A stretch of DNA of 64,000 nucleotides from Bradyrhizobium sp. NFR13 (GTDB lineage: Bacteria; Pseudomonadota; Alphaproteobacteria; Rhizobiales; Xanthobacteraceae): the NCBI RefSeq assembly GCF_900114605.1, contig NZ_FOTP01000001.1:310001-374000 (forward strand), read 5' to 3'. The notes under the pieces were generated by a model. It worked only from the letters and a program-made list of their open reading frames with translations. It was not told the origin of the DNA and ran no database searches. Below, one piece after another: positions 36,273 to 44,758 of the stretch. Position 1 is the first letter of the stretch, and every line of letters starts with the position of its first letter. Made by a program: the position numbers and the translations under genes.

Positions 36273-36890
36273 TCAGCGGGCGCGTGTCAGTGCCAGCCAG
36301 ACTCCGCCGCCGATCATGAAGCCGCCGGAGATGCGCGACAGCAGCCGCGTCCGCCGCGCCGAGAAGAATTGTCGCGCGCGGCCCGCGGCCACCGCATAGA
36401 CCATATCGGTGAGCGCGGCCGTCACCATGAAGGTGGCACCGAGGATGCCGACCTGCAGGATGTGGTTCTTCTCCATATCGACGAATTGCGGAATGAAGGC
36501 ACCGAAGAACACCAGTACTTTCGGATTGCTCAGCAGCACCATCATGCCCTGCAAGAAGAAGCCGCCGCGCGGCGGCGCTGGCGGCGTATCCGCATCGATG
36601 CCCTCGACCGGCGCACGGACCATCTTGATGCCGAGCCACACCAGATAGGCAGCGCCGGCAAAACGCACCCAGTCGAACCAGTAGCCCATGGTCGCCATCA
36701 GTGTCGCAAGCCCCAGCGCGACGATGCCGATCACCACGGCAAGCCCTGCCTGCGTGCCGGCAATGCTGATCATCGCCGCGCGCGTGCCGTAACGCAGGCC
36801 GTTGGCGATCACCAGCGTGACATTCGGGCCGGGCAGCAGCGCCAGTGCGACGCAGGCAGCGACAAAGGCGAGATAGACCTGAAGCGACAT
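36273..36890 (-). CDS. LysE/RhtB family exporter
   Basis: 205 residues from the ATG at 36890 (MSLQVYLAFVAACVALALLPGPN). Six hydrophobic helices and the signature LPGPNVTLVIANGLRYGTRA (in part), AYLVWLGIKMVR and LLSNPKVLVFFGAFIPQFV place it among amino-acid or small-molecule exporters. A start at 36974 would overlap the operator/promoter of the divergent ArsR gene, so it is rejected. The substrate is unknown. Confidence 0.88.
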   Translation of the reverse strand: MSLQVYLAFVAACVALALLPGPNVTLVIANGLRYGTRAAMISIAGTQAGLAVVIGIVALGLATLMATMGYWFDWVRFAGAAYLVWLGIKMVRAPVEGIDADTPPAPPRGGFFLQGMMVLLSNPKVLVFFGAFIPQFVDMEKNHILQVGILGATFMVTAALTDMVYAVAAGRARQFFSARRTRLLSRISGGFMIGGGVWLALTRAR

Positions 36891-36963
36891 CGGCGTTTCT
36901 TTTCGTTTGGCGTGTTCGATCGCGGCGGAGCCTAACCCACACAGCCCGGCAAACAAAGGTGCA

Positions 36964-36993
36964 TTGACATGCAACCATTTGGTTGCCTATTAT
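36964..36993 (+). promoter_or_regulatory. Promoter with internal palindromic operator, leaderless arsR
   Basis: TTGACA (36964-36969) and TATTAT (36988-36993) are 18 bases apart. The spacer holds the inverted repeat GCAACC-ATTT-GGTTGC (36971-36986), placed to let the ArsR-type product block its own promoter. The arsR ATG lies seven bases after the -10 box, so the transcript would start at or next to the start codon (leaderless). There is no ribosome-binding site, which agrees. Confidence 0.7.
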
Positions 36994-37000
36994 CCTGGTC

Positions 37001-37315
37001 ATGGATGAGGTCTTCAAGGCACTGGCCGACGCGTCGCGGCGCTCATTGCTGGACCGGCTTCATGCTGACAACGGCCAGACGCTGAACGAGCTCTGCGACG
37101 GACTGGACATGTCGCGGCAGGCCGTGACCAAGCACCTTGCGATTCTGGAAGCGGCCAATCTCGTCGTGACCATCAGGCATGGCCGCGAGAAGCTACATTA
37201 CATCAATCCCGTCCCGATCCATGAGATCGGCGAACGCTGGATCAGGAAATTCGAGCGTGGCAGGCTCGCCGCGCTCAGCGAGTTGAAACGGCAGTTGGAG
37301 ACGCGTGATGAGTAA
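37001..37315 (+). CDS. ArsR-family transcriptional regulator
   Basis: 104 residues. A winged helix-turn-helix fills the chain: MDEVFKALADASRRSLLDRL, then LNELCDGLDMSRQAVTKHLAILEAANLVV (in part) and HGREKLHYINPVPIHEI. No metal-binding cysteine pair of the arsenic type is present (only one Cys), so it is of the ArsR subgroup coupled to SRPBCC proteins rather than an arsenic sensor. The overlapping operator palindrome implies self-repression. It overlaps the first SRPBCC gene by eight bases, so the three genes form an operon. Confidence 0.88.
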   Translation: MDEVFKALADASRRSLLDRLHADNGQTLNELCDGLDMSRQAVTKHLAILEAANLVVTIRHGREKLHYINPVPIHEIGERWIRKFERGRLAALSELKRQLETRDE

Positions 37316-37760
37316 GCCTGAATTTGTTTACGTCACTTTCATCGAGACCACACCTGACAAGCTTTGGCAGGCACTCACGAATGGCGACTTCACCGAGTGC
37401 TACTGGTTCGGTTATCGCCTCGATAGCGACTGGAAAGTCGGTTCGTCCATGACGCTCGGCAAGGGTGGCAATGTGATGGATGAATGCGTGATTCTGGAAT
37501 CCGATCCGCCGCGCCGCATCTCATATAGCTGGCATCCGATCTATGACGACGATATGGCCAAGGAGAAGCCCTCTCGCGTCACGCTCGATCTCGAACCCCG
37601 TGGCAAAGTGGTCAAACTCACCGTCACACATCAGGACTTCCCGGAGCACAGCAAAGTATTGCCGAGCATCTCCGGTGGCTGGCCGATGGTGTTCGCAAGC
37701 CTAAAGACCTTCCTCGAAACCGGGCAGCCGCTGTCGCTCGACCCGACGAGCGGGACGTAA
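37308..37760 (+). CDS. SRPBCC (AHSA1-type) domain protein
   Basis: 150 residues from the ATG at 37308. The Aha1-C/START-like fold is evident: VYVTFIETTPDKLWQALTNGDF, YWFGYRLDSDWKVGSSM, CVILESDPPRRISYSW and a C-terminal WPMVFASLKTFLETG helix. These proteins bind hydrophobic ligands; the ligand here is unknown. It overlaps arsR by eight bases and precedes a second SRPBCC gene by 10 bases, an arrangement in which the regulator senses the compound the SRPBCC proteins process. Confidence 0.85.
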   Translation: MSKPEFVYVTFIETTPDKLWQALTNGDFTECYWFGYRLDSDWKVGSSMTLGKGGNVMDECVILESDPPRRISYSWHPIYDDDMAKEKPSRVTLDLEPRGKVVKLTVTHQDFPEHSKVLPSISGGWPMVFASLKTFLETGQPLSLDPTSGT

Positions 37761-37770
37761 GGAGCAGCCG

Positions 37771-38289
37771 ATGGATATCAGCACTTTCAAACCTGCGTTC
37801 GTCTATACGATCTATATCGCCTCCACGCCGGAGAAGATCTGGCAGGCGCTGACCTCGGCAGAGTTCAGCCGGCAGTATTTTTCCGGCTTTGCCGTAGAGC
37901 TTGAAGAAAAAGTCGGCGGTACGTTCAGGGTGCTGATGCCGGATGGTTCGCTACATATCTCAGGCGACGTGATTGTCTGCGATCCACCGCGCAAGCTTGT
38001 CATGACATGGGACGTCAACTGGCCCGGTCTCATCGAGGCACTCGGCTCGACGCTGGTGACCTACGACATCGAGCCAAGCGGCGAGACTGTAAAGCTGACA
38101 CTGACACAATCGCATGACCGCGAACTCAGCGACGACATCCTGTCCGGCGGACGCGCCGGCTGGCCGGCGATCCTGTCGAGCCTGAAGAGCCTGCTGGAGA
38201 CGGGCAAGGTCCCCGCGATCCAGATGGAGCCACCGCTGAAGCTGCTGGCGGCACTGAAGGAGATGGGGATCAAGGTGCCGGGGATGTGA
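37771..38289 (+). CDS. SRPBCC (AHSA1-type) domain protein, second
   Basis: 172 residues. Same fold as the previous gene: FVYTIYIASTPEKIWQALTS, FSGFAVELEEKVGGTFRVL, VIVCDPPRKLVMTWDVNW, and a C-terminal GWPAILSSLKSLLETGK helix followed by a unique tail ending KEMGIKVPGM. A truncated near-identical copy of its last ~97 residues lies at 41541-41834. It is the third gene of the arsR operon and the point after which the foreign TetR/amidase segment begins. Confidence 0.85.
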   Translation: MDISTFKPAFVYTIYIASTPEKIWQALTSAEFSRQYFSGFAVELEEKVGGTFRVLMPDGSLHISGDVIVCDPPRKLVMTWDVNWPGLIEALGSTLVTYDIEPSGETVKLTLTQSHDRELSDDILSGGRAGWPAILSSLKSLLETGKVPAIQMEPPLKLLAALKEMGIKVPGM

Positions 38290-38510
38290 GGTGGCACTCC
38301 ACACTCTCCGACGTCATACGCGGGCGGCGCGAAGCGAGCTTAGCTAGGTCGTCAACCCATAAATATGCCGGGTGGACGGCTGGTCAGAGTCCGCTATGCA
38401 CCGATAGAGACCATGTTCTGCGCAGCTAAATGACGCGATGGGCCAGAGGCCCACGTCGGTGATTCGAGTCCATAGGGATATCCAAGCTGAGCCTCTCCGG
38501 CCTTCCTAAT

Positions 38511-39107
38511 CTAGAAAGACGGAGCTCGTGCCAAGTGCAACGCGGCCTCAACACCGCCTTCCAGTATCTGCTCCGCCCGTGCAGCGTCGGGCACGGCCCG
38601 CGCGAACTGGAGGGTGCCAACCATGAGGCCGAAAATGGCCGTCGCGCGGCGGCTGCTCGCTGCGGAATCGGCGTCAGGAAGCAGTGCAGCCAGAGTGGAC
38701 ACGTAGCTTTGCAGCGCTTTCTCGTAGTCTTGCCGAGTGGACCGGGGCTGGCGGGCGATTTCGGGGAGCAACGCCGCCGAGGGGCAACCGCCCGCCGGAT
38801 CTTCCAGATGTGCGCTGTTCAGGTATCTCCGAATCGCGCCTTCAAGGTCTAGGCCACTCCGCTGATCTTCATCGAGACGATCTTGCTGGTCGCCGAGCGC
38901 GCTTGCCAGCGCCTCGCGAACGAGCGCGTCCTTGGACTCGAAGTGCGGGGAGAATGCCCCTTTGGTCAGGCCAGCCTCGCCCATGATCCCGGCGATCCCG
39001 GCGGCGGAGATGCCGTCTCGGCGCACGCACTTCGACGCCACATCGACGATGTGCCGTCGCGTCGCTGCCTTATGACCTTTCTCGAAACGCATCTTCTCCC
39101 ACTCCAT
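38511..39107 (-). CDS. TetR/AcrR family transcriptional regulator
   Basis: 198 residues from the ATG at 39107; an ATG at 39092 (MRFEKGHKAATRRHIVDVAS) is nearly as good. The TetR helix-turn-helix is at about residues 10-56 (HIVDVASKCVRRDGISAAGIAGIMGEAGLTKGAFSPHFESKDALV, in pieces). The C-terminal part is the ligand and dimer domain with a GGCPSAALLPEIAR segment. It is the last gene of the amidase-DUF302-TetR group on the minus strand. A perfect 16-base palindrome in the amidase promoter is the likely operator, making the group self-regulated. The inducer is unknown. Confidence 0.88.
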   Translation of the reverse strand: MEWEKMRFEKGHKAATRRHIVDVASKCVRRDGISAAGIAGIMGEAGLTKGAFSPHFESKDALVREALASALGDQQDRLDEDQRSGLDLEGAIRRYLNSAHLEDPAGGCPSAALLPEIARQPRSTRQDYEKALQSYVSTLAALLPDADSAASSRRATAIFGLMVGTLQFARAVPDAARAEQILEGGVEAALHLARAPSF

Positions 39108-39123
39108 TAGTATCCCGCGACCG

Positions 39124-39614
39124 TTAGGCTGCAGCCGCTCCCAACAAGGCTTGGAGGTCGCGATCAAGCTGCTGGGCTATTATGTCGACATTATCGCTGC
39201 CGAGCTGGCCGAAAACGGATGCTGGTCGATCATATTCAAACGCGACACCGCCGCCGTCGTCCTCCCGCAGCAGGACGCGGATGGGCGCATGAAGCCCCGC
39301 CGAAAGATGGTGACGAGTCATCTTGGAGGCGGTGAGCGGATTTCCGATATCGTACTGGATAGATCGGCGCGTCAGCCGCGCAATAGCTAGCAGCGCCCCA
39401 TGGTCGCGCTGGCCGAAGATGGTGAGCGGCGGGCAGGCCTCCAACTCGCGAAGCGCGCGCGCTTTCACCGTATCGCAATCGCGTGAAGATTGCCGTCATC
39501 GATGCGAGGGGCCAAGGCCGCGAGCTTGGCTTGGACCTCCTCGAAAGGCTGTGTTGAGCTGATGGTCACGTGCTCGACCATAGTGGCACGCGTTGAGTAT
39601 TGTGCATTTCCCAT
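39124..39614 (-). pseudogene. DUF302 protein gene broken by two frameshifts
   Basis: The ATG at 39614 has an AGAGGA ribosome-binding site. It reads MGNAQYSTRATMVEHVTISS and on to APRIDDG in one frame, continues as IFTRLRYGESARA in a second, and finishes as LRELEACPPLTIFGQRDHGA through DIIAQQLDRDLQALLGAAAA in a third. Joined, these give one DUF302-like protein of about 160 residues. Two frame changes fall within about 50 bases (near 39495 and 39450). Either the gene is dead or the read has two errors. It lies between the amidase and TetR genes on the same strand. Confidence 0.7.
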
Positions 39615-39675
39615 CTGTTGATCCTCTAAATTGCTTGTCGTTGTGAGCAATCGGCCCTTCGAAAGGGGCCAAACG

Positions 39676-41142
39676 TCAGATCGTAGCCAACGGGGTACCC
39701 ACGACGCCCTCGATGCGGCGGGCAACTTCAAGAAGCGCCCTGTCGCTCCCCAAGGGGGCGTCCAGCTCAAGGCCAATCGGTAGCCCAGCGCGAGACAAGC
39801 CAACGGGAATGCTGATACCCGGCATTCCCACGCTGCTTGCTGACACAGTGTGGTTCGCCAAAGCGAGGTAGCTGACTTCCTGCCCTGCGATATGGACGGT
39901 CGCCTGCTCCTTGATCAAAGGGGCTGTGCAGGGCGTGGTCGGTTGCAGAATGACCTGCGCCCCATGAGAGACGAACGCCGTATTGAGGCGGCGCTGGATT
40001 TCCGGGCGGCTCACGTTGAGCGCCGTCTGATAGGCGTCTGCCGAGATTGCGCCTGCACCGCCCGGCAGCACGATCTGCCCCCAAGCCTGTTGAAGCTGGG
40101 GCTTGAGGCCCTCGTAAATCGCCTCGAACGTGGTCGGAATGTCGTGGCGGCGAATGAATTCCGAGATCGCCCCCATCGTCTCATGGGCGAAGATGCCCCA
40201 TGTCGCGGTTTGGATGAGAGCATTGAAATCGTCGCCAAGATCTACCTCGATGACCTCGGCACCGGCGTTCTGCAACTGCCGAACCACGTCGCGGAAACGG
40301 CCCTCGACTTCCGAGTCCACCAAATCTAGGAACTGTCGCGGCGCAATGGCCAGTCTGACTCCCTTCAAGTCATATCCGCCGTCTGAGTGCTCTGCAGCGA
40401 CTTCACCGGTCACGACCTGATCCACCAGAATGCAGTCGTCGACGCTTCGGGCGAATGCACCGGTCGTGTCGAGAGTATGGGAGATTGGGGCGACGCCGTT
40501 GCGCGGCCAACGCCCGGTAGTTGGCTTGAATCCCACGACGCCGCAGAACGATGCGGGCACCCGGATCGAGCCGACCGTATCCCCACCTAAGGAGGCGGGT
40601 ACGATCCCAGCGGCCACGGATGCGGCAGAGCCGCTTGAGGAGCCGCCCGAAACGTGATCGCGAGCGTGCGGATTCTTCACTTGGCCGTAGCGCTCGTTGT
40701 GGCCGGTTAAGCCGTAAGACATCTCCACTAGATTGTTCTTGCCGAAGACGAGGGCTCCTGCATCCTTAATTGCGCGGACAGCGTCCGCGTCTTCGCGCGG
40801 CACGAAGTGAGCGAGAGCGCCGAGACCTAGGCTCGTAGGCAACCCTTTCGTTAAATAGCTGTCCTTCACCCCCAGCGGCACGCCCAGTAGCAGCGCCGCC
40901 GATCCGGCTGCACGTGCTTTGTCCGCGTCCCTTGCCGCCGCCATCACGGCGTCCTCGTCAATAGTAGTGAAGGCGTTAAGCTCGGCGAGCGTTCGGGCGC
41001 GCTGCAGAAGCGCCGTCGTGTAGGCTTCCGACGTGATATCGCCGTCACGAACCGCCGCCGCAGCGGCTGCGAGCCCCAGCGAGGAGAGATTCGTGATTTC
41101 TCGCGATGCGATGTGGCGCGAAATAGCGGTGGTGTCGTTCAT
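39676..41142 (-). CDS. Amidase-signature family amidase
   Basis: 488 residues from the ATG at 41142 (GAGGA ribosome-binding site at five bases). The Ser-cisSer-Lys triad is visible: Lys in LGVKDSYLT, cis-Ser in the GGSSSGSAASVAAG loop and Ser in GGDTVGSIRVPASFCGVVGFKPT (in part). Overall order (AGALVFGKNNLVEMSYGLTG, NPHARDHVSGGSSSGS) resembles indoleacetamide hydrolase and mandelamide amidase. It should hydrolyse an aryl-alkyl amide; the substrate is not determinable. It heads the amidase-DUF302-TetR group under a palindrome-bearing promoter and was probably acquired with that group. Confidence 0.85.
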   Translation of the reverse strand: MNDTTAISRHIASREITNLSSLGLAAAAAAVRDGDITSEAYTTALLQRARTLAELNAFTTIDEDAVMAAARDADKARAAGSAALLLGVPLGVKDSYLTKGLPTSLGLGALAHFVPREDADAVRAIKDAGALVFGKNNLVEMSYGLTGHNERYGQVKNPHARDHVSGGSSSGSAASVAAGIVPASLGGDTVGSIRVPASFCGVVGFKPTTGRWPRNGVAPISHTLDTTGAFARSVDDCILVDQVVTGEVAAEHSDGGYDLKGVRLAIAPRQFLDLVDSEVEGRFRDVVRQLQNAGAEVIEVDLGDDFNALIQTATWGIFAHETMGAISEFIRRHDIPTTFEAIYEGLKPQLQQAWGQIVLPGGAGAISADAYQTALNVSRPEIQRRLNTAFVSHGAQVILQPTTPCTAPLIKEQATVHIAGQEVSYLALANHTVSASSVGMPGISIPVGLSRAGLPIGLELDAPLGSDRALLEVARRIEGVVGTPLATI

Positions 41143-41219
41143 GAAATCCTCGCAAAGAGCTGTGACGCGACATTTTCGGTGCTGCAAACGGCCTCCGCAG
41201 CATCAAAGCCATGACGATC

Positions 41220-41247
41220 ATAATATAAAATTACGATCGTAATTCAA
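41220..41247 (-). promoter_or_regulatory. Promoter and TetR-type operator of the amidase operon
   Basis: In the minus direction TTGAAT (41247-41242), a 16-base spacer and TATTAT (41225-41220). The perfect 16-base palindrome AATTACGATCGTAATT (41229-41244) covers the spacer and part of the -35 box, the standard place for a TetR repressor. A weaker ATGA-CGA-TCAT repeat follows at 41211-41221. Confidence 0.7.
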
Positions 41248-41460
41248 TTGCCTTTCTCGCGGCGCAGGGGCCTTACCGGACACATAAGCGTGAGGTGCCG
41301 ATGACGATTGATCGAGCCGGCAATCAACCGTTTCGACCAAGTCCGCTATGCCACCGAAAGCGGAAGCAAATTCAGAGCATTAGCAGCACGGCCGCAGAGC
41401 CTTGTCGGTTGATGGCGCGGCCCTAGACGTGATTCAAGCTCCGAAACCGGAGGCGAATCA

Positions 41461-41547
41461 TGCGCTACGAACTAAGCGATTACGAATGGACAGCCATCAA
41501 GCCGATGCTGCGAACAAGCCGCGCGGCGTTCGGCGCGTAAATGACCG
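41461..41547 (+). pseudogene. IS5-family transposase remnant
   Basis: MRYELSDYEWTAIKPML, the invariant start of IS5/IS427-group transposases, begins at 41461. It loses frame, and the continuation NKPRGVRRVNDR is seen in another frame up to about 41547. There the sequence switches abruptly to the SRPBCC duplicate. The element's left end lies in the ~60 bases before the ATG (CAAGCTCCGAAACCGGAGG region). More than 90 percent of the transposase is missing. Confidence 0.75.
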
Positions 41548-41834
41548 TCACATGGGACGTGAACTGGCTCGGACTTGTCGAAGCGCGCGGCTCGACACTC
41601 GTCACCTATGATCTCGCGCCATCAGGCGAGACGGTGAAGCTGACGATGACGCAGGCGCATGACCGCGAACTCAGCGACGACATCCTGTCCGGCGGACGCG
41701 CTGGCTGGCCGGCGATCCTGTCGAGCCTGAAGAGCCTGCTGGAAACAGGCAAGGTCCCCGCGATCCAGATGGAGCCGCCGCTGAAGCTGCTGGCGGCGCT
41801 GAAGGAGATGGGGATCAAGGTGCCGGGGATGTGA
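41541..41834 (+). pseudogene. Truncated duplicate of the second SRPBCC gene
   Basis: From about 41548 to the stop at 41834 this repeats the C-terminal ~96 residues of the gene at 37771-38289 (TWDVNW through KVPGM). The last ~175 bases differ at only about five positions, while the first ~110 differ at roughly twenty or more, so the two copies look partly homogenised by gene conversion. The upstream half is missing and replaced by the IS remnant. The accidental ATG at 41541 gives an open frame but no ribosome-binding site. Confidence 0.75.
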
Positions 41835-41850
41835 GGCGAAGCGCTGTCGC

Positions 41851-42032
41851 TCCCTCTCCCCGCTCTGCGCGGGGAGAGAGGTGGGGTGAGGGGCAAAGGC
41901 ACGTCGGCGTCGCGGAGTTTTGCTATCGGGTCGGAGCGATTCGATAGCAGCTTGATTGTCGTGAGTACGTGCCATGCCCCTCACCCGCTGCGAAGACGCG
42001 GCGACCTCTCCCCGCAAAGGGCGGGGAGAGGT
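41851..42032. repeat. Family B composite palindromic repeat, copy 2
   Basis: CTCTCCCCGCTCTGCGCGGG then GGTGAGGGGC, a ~75-base spacer with GGCACGT / ACGTGCC inner arms, then GCCCCTCACC and CTCTCCCCGCAAAGGGCGGG. The two halves are inverted copies, and each is itself a stem. It ends six bases before the acyl-CoA synthetase stop. Confidence 0.8.
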
Positions 42033-42038
42033 TAAGAA

Positions 42039-43649
42039 CTACCCCAGCGCCCGTAATTCCCGCCTGAGCACCTTGCCCGTCGCCGTCATCGGCAGCGACT
42101 CCGCGAACTGCACGTGGCGCGGATATTCATGCGCGGCGAGTTGCGACTTGACGAAATCCTGCAGCTCGCGCGCCAGTGCATCGCTAGGCGTGAAGCCCGG
42201 GCGCAGCACGATCCAGGCCTTCACGGCCTCGGTGCGGATCGGATCGGGAATACCGACCACCGCCGACAGCGCCACCGCGGGATGCTTCAGCAGCGTGTGC
42301 TCGATCTCCGATGGACCGATGCGATAGCCCGCGGAGGTGATGACGTCGTCCTCGCGTGACACGTACCAGAAGTACCCGTCGTCATCCTGGATGCCGAGAT
42401 CGCCGGTCAGCAGAAACTCGCCAGCGAATTTCTTCGCCGTGCCTTCGGGGTTCTGCCAGTAGCCGAGCATGGTGCAGGGATTGGGCTGTCTGATACCAAC
42501 GATGCCGCGCTCGCCGCGCGGCAGTTCCTCGCCTTGTTCATTGACGATACGTACATCGAAGCCCGGCGTCGGCTTGCCCATGGAGCCCGGCCGGATCGGA
42601 AACAGATAGGCATTGTTGCCGACCACGAGATTGCATTCGGTCTGGCCGTAGATCTCATGCGCATCGATGCCGAACGTATTGCGCACCCAGTCGAGCAATT
42701 CCGAACCGAGCGACTCGCCGCCGGTGAGCATGCTGCGCAGCTTCACGCCATCATGCTTGACGTTTGCTTGCCGCATCAGCTTCAGCGCCGTCGGTGGCAG
42801 GAACACATTGCGCACCCCGTGATCGGCCATCAGCTGCATCGCGGCGTCAGGCTCAAATTTCCTGGCGCGATAGCCGACGATCGGCACGCCGTGATACCAG
42901 GCCGGAAACAGCGCATCGAACAGCCCGCCGATCCACGCCCAGTCGGCCGGCGTCCAGTAGACGTCGCCCGGCTTCGGAAAGAAGCCGTGCACCATCTCCA
43001 CATTGGGCAGATGGCCGAGCAGCACGCGATGCGCATGCAGCGCGCCCTTGGGATTTCCCGTCGTGCCCGAGGTGTAGATGATGATGGCGGGGTCGTCGCA
43101 GGACGTATCGACCGTGGTGAAGTCTTCGGACGCCCCCTCGATCGCCGACCAGAACGGCTTGGCGCCGGCATGCGGTGCACTGTCCGTGACGTAGATATCT
43201 TGCAAATGAGGCAGCCGCTCGCGGATTTTCGACAACTTGTCCCAGCCACTCGCGTCGGTAACGATGGCCTTGGCCCCGGAATTGGCAAGGCGGAATTCCA
43301 GCGCGTCCTCGCCGAACAGCGTGAACAGCGGCACCGAGACCAGACCCGAACGGAACGCGGCGAGATGCACGATCGGCAATTCCACCGATTGCGACAAAAA
43401 CACCGCAATGCGGTCGCCGCGCTGCAGGCCATCCGCCTTCAGCACATTGGCGAAGCTGCGCGAGAAAGCCTGCATCTCGTCGAAGGAGAAGCGATGCGTG
43501 CCGCGGTCCTCGTCCACATAGATCAGCGCCAGCCGCCCGCTACCGTCGGCATGACGGTCGCAGGCCACCGTCGCGATGTTGAATCGCTCCGGCACATCCC
43601 AGCGGAAATTGCGGGCGAGCGTCTCATAATCCGTGGTTTCGACCAGCAT
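42039..43649 (-). CDS. Acyl-CoA synthetase (AMP-binding, medium-chain type)
   Basis: 536 residues. An ANL-superfamily adenylating enzyme that would activate a carboxylic acid with ATP and CoA. The P-loop IIYTSGTTGNPKGALHAH is near residues 190-207. YGQTECNLVVGN (A5), LTGDLGIQDDDGYFWYVSREDDVI (A7-A8, in pieces) and the catalytic Lys in PMTATGKVLRRELR (A10) are intact. Overall it resembles medium-chain acyl-CoA synthetases; whether the substrate is butyrate, benzoate-like or another acid cannot be told. It is a single gene, bounded by a family B repeat downstream. Confidence 0.87.
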   Translation of the reverse strand: MLVETTDYETLARNFRWDVPERFNIATVACDRHADGSGRLALIYVDEDRGTHRFSFDEMQAFSRSFANVLKADGLQRGDRIAVFLSQSVELPIVHLAAFRSGLVSVPLFTLFGEDALEFRLANSGAKAIVTDASGWDKLSKIRERLPHLQDIYVTDSAPHAGAKPFWSAIEGASEDFTTVDTSCDDPAIIIYTSGTTGNPKGALHAHRVLLGHLPNVEMVHGFFPKPGDVYWTPADWAWIGGLFDALFPAWYHGVPIVGYRARKFEPDAAMQLMADHGVRNVFLPPTALKLMRQANVKHDGVKLRSMLTGGESLGSELLDWVRNTFGIDAHEIYGQTECNLVVGNNAYLFPIRPGSMGKPTPGFDVRIVNEQGEELPRGERGIVGIRQPNPCTMLGYWQNPEGTAKKFAGEFLLTGDLGIQDDDGYFWYVSREDDVITSAGYRIGPSEIEHTLLKHPAVALSAVVGIPDPIRTEAVKAWIVLRPGFTPSDALARELQDFVKSQLAAHEYPRHVQFAESLPMTATGKVLRRELRALG

Positions 43650-43847
43650 GGCAGGCTCCCTGCGGCCTTGCTTGCTTCTTCTCGTTATTCCAGGGGAGAA
43701 GTCTGAACGGCCGCAGCCCTATTCTTAAACGAGGAGTTCTGTCCGCCAAAGTGCCTTGAAATTCCCGGCCCGGCATGGTCTCAAGCACCCTGTTCGGAAC
43801 CCGGCGCTATCAGCGCCTTCGCAAGCTCAATCCGGTAGAAATTCCTC

Positions 43848-44693
43848 ATGGCACGCAGGTTTTCGGCCGCCTACCAGTCGGAACCAGTGTCCAGCCTGGC
43901 GCTGTGGGCGCGGCGCCTCGCGGTTTTCGCCGCCATTGCCGCCCTCACCTCGATCATCATCGTCCGCTTCGGGTTCCTCGAAGTCAAACCGGCGCTGATG
44001 ACCTTCTTCGGTGCGTTGGGCTTCGCCGGCCTGTCGATCCTGGTGGCGCTCGCCGGCTTTGCCGCGATCTGGCAGAACGGCTCGCGCGGCATGAGCGTGA
44101 TCCTGGTCGCGCTGATGCTCGACGCGGTGATCCTGGCCTATCCCGGCTACCTTGCGTACCAGTATCGCAAGCTGCCAAAGATCCACGACATCACCACCGA
44201 CCCGATCGACCCGCCGCGCTTCGAGGCGCTGGCGCGGCTGCGTATCGGCGACGACACCAACTCCGCCGTCTATTCCGGCCTTTACTCCGCCGAACAGCAG
44301 CGCGCTGCCTATCCGGATATCGAGCCGGTGGAACTGGAGGTGCCGGTCCAGCGCGCCTATGACGTGACACGCGCTTTGGTGGAGAAGCGCAAGTGGACGA
44401 TCATCGACGAGCGTCCGCCTCAGCCGCCGCGCCGCATCGGACGTATCGAGGCCGTGGCGCGCACGCCGATCATGGGTTTTCGTGAGGACGTCGCGATCCG
44501 CGTGACGCCGGATGGCGAGGGTTCGCGCGTCGATATCCGCTCGTCGTCACGCTATTTCGAAGGCGATCTCGGCAGCAACGCGGCGCGCGTCACCAAGCTG
44601 ATCGACGATATCAATACCGCCGTCGATAGCGCGCCGGCGCCAAAGAAGGCGGCGACGCCGGCGAAAGCCGCGGTCAAGGGCGTGAAGAAGTAG
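43848..44693 (+). CDS. DUF1499 membrane-anchored protein
   Basis: 281 residues. Three N-terminal transmembrane helices lie at about 25-45, 53-75 and 83-103. The DUF1499 domain follows at about 110-260 (DITTDPIDPPRFEALARLR, in part; IEAVARTPIMGFREDVAIRV; GSRVDIRSSSRYFEGDLGSN). The tail is Lys/Ala/Pro-rich. DUF1499 proteins have no established role. Divergent from the acyl-CoA synthetase gene, with about 200 bases between them. Confidence 0.85.
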   Translation: MARRFSAAYQSEPVSSLALWARRLAVFAAIAALTSIIIVRFGFLEVKPALMTFFGALGFAGLSILVALAGFAAIWQNGSRGMSVILVALMLDAVILAYPGYLAYQYRKLPKIHDITTDPIDPPRFEALARLRIGDDTNSAVYSGLYSAEQQRAAYPDIEPVELEVPVQRAYDVTRALVEKRKWTIIDERPPQPPRRIGRIEAVARTPIMGFREDVAIRVTPDGEGSRVDIRSSSRYFEGDLGSNAARVTKLIDDINTAVDSAPAPKKAATPAKAAVKGVKK

Positions 44694-44710
44694 GCTCCGA
44701 TACGCCGGCC

Positions 44711-44747
44711 TCTCGCTCCCTCGCCCCGCACTTGCGGGGAGAGGTTA
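44711..44747. repeat. Family B repeat unit, copy 3
   Basis: TCTCGCTCCCTCGCCCCGCA-CTT-GCGGGGAGAGG: a single-stem unit between the convergent DUF1499 and aminotransferase genes, where it may act as a bidirectional terminator. Confidence 0.6.
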
Positions 44748-44758
44748 AGGAAGAGCGC

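Noticed and set aside
41402-41611. 69-aa frame over the IS remnant
   Set aside because: It is the shifted frame of the transposase remnant (NKPRGVRRVNDR) running into the SRPBCC duplicate.
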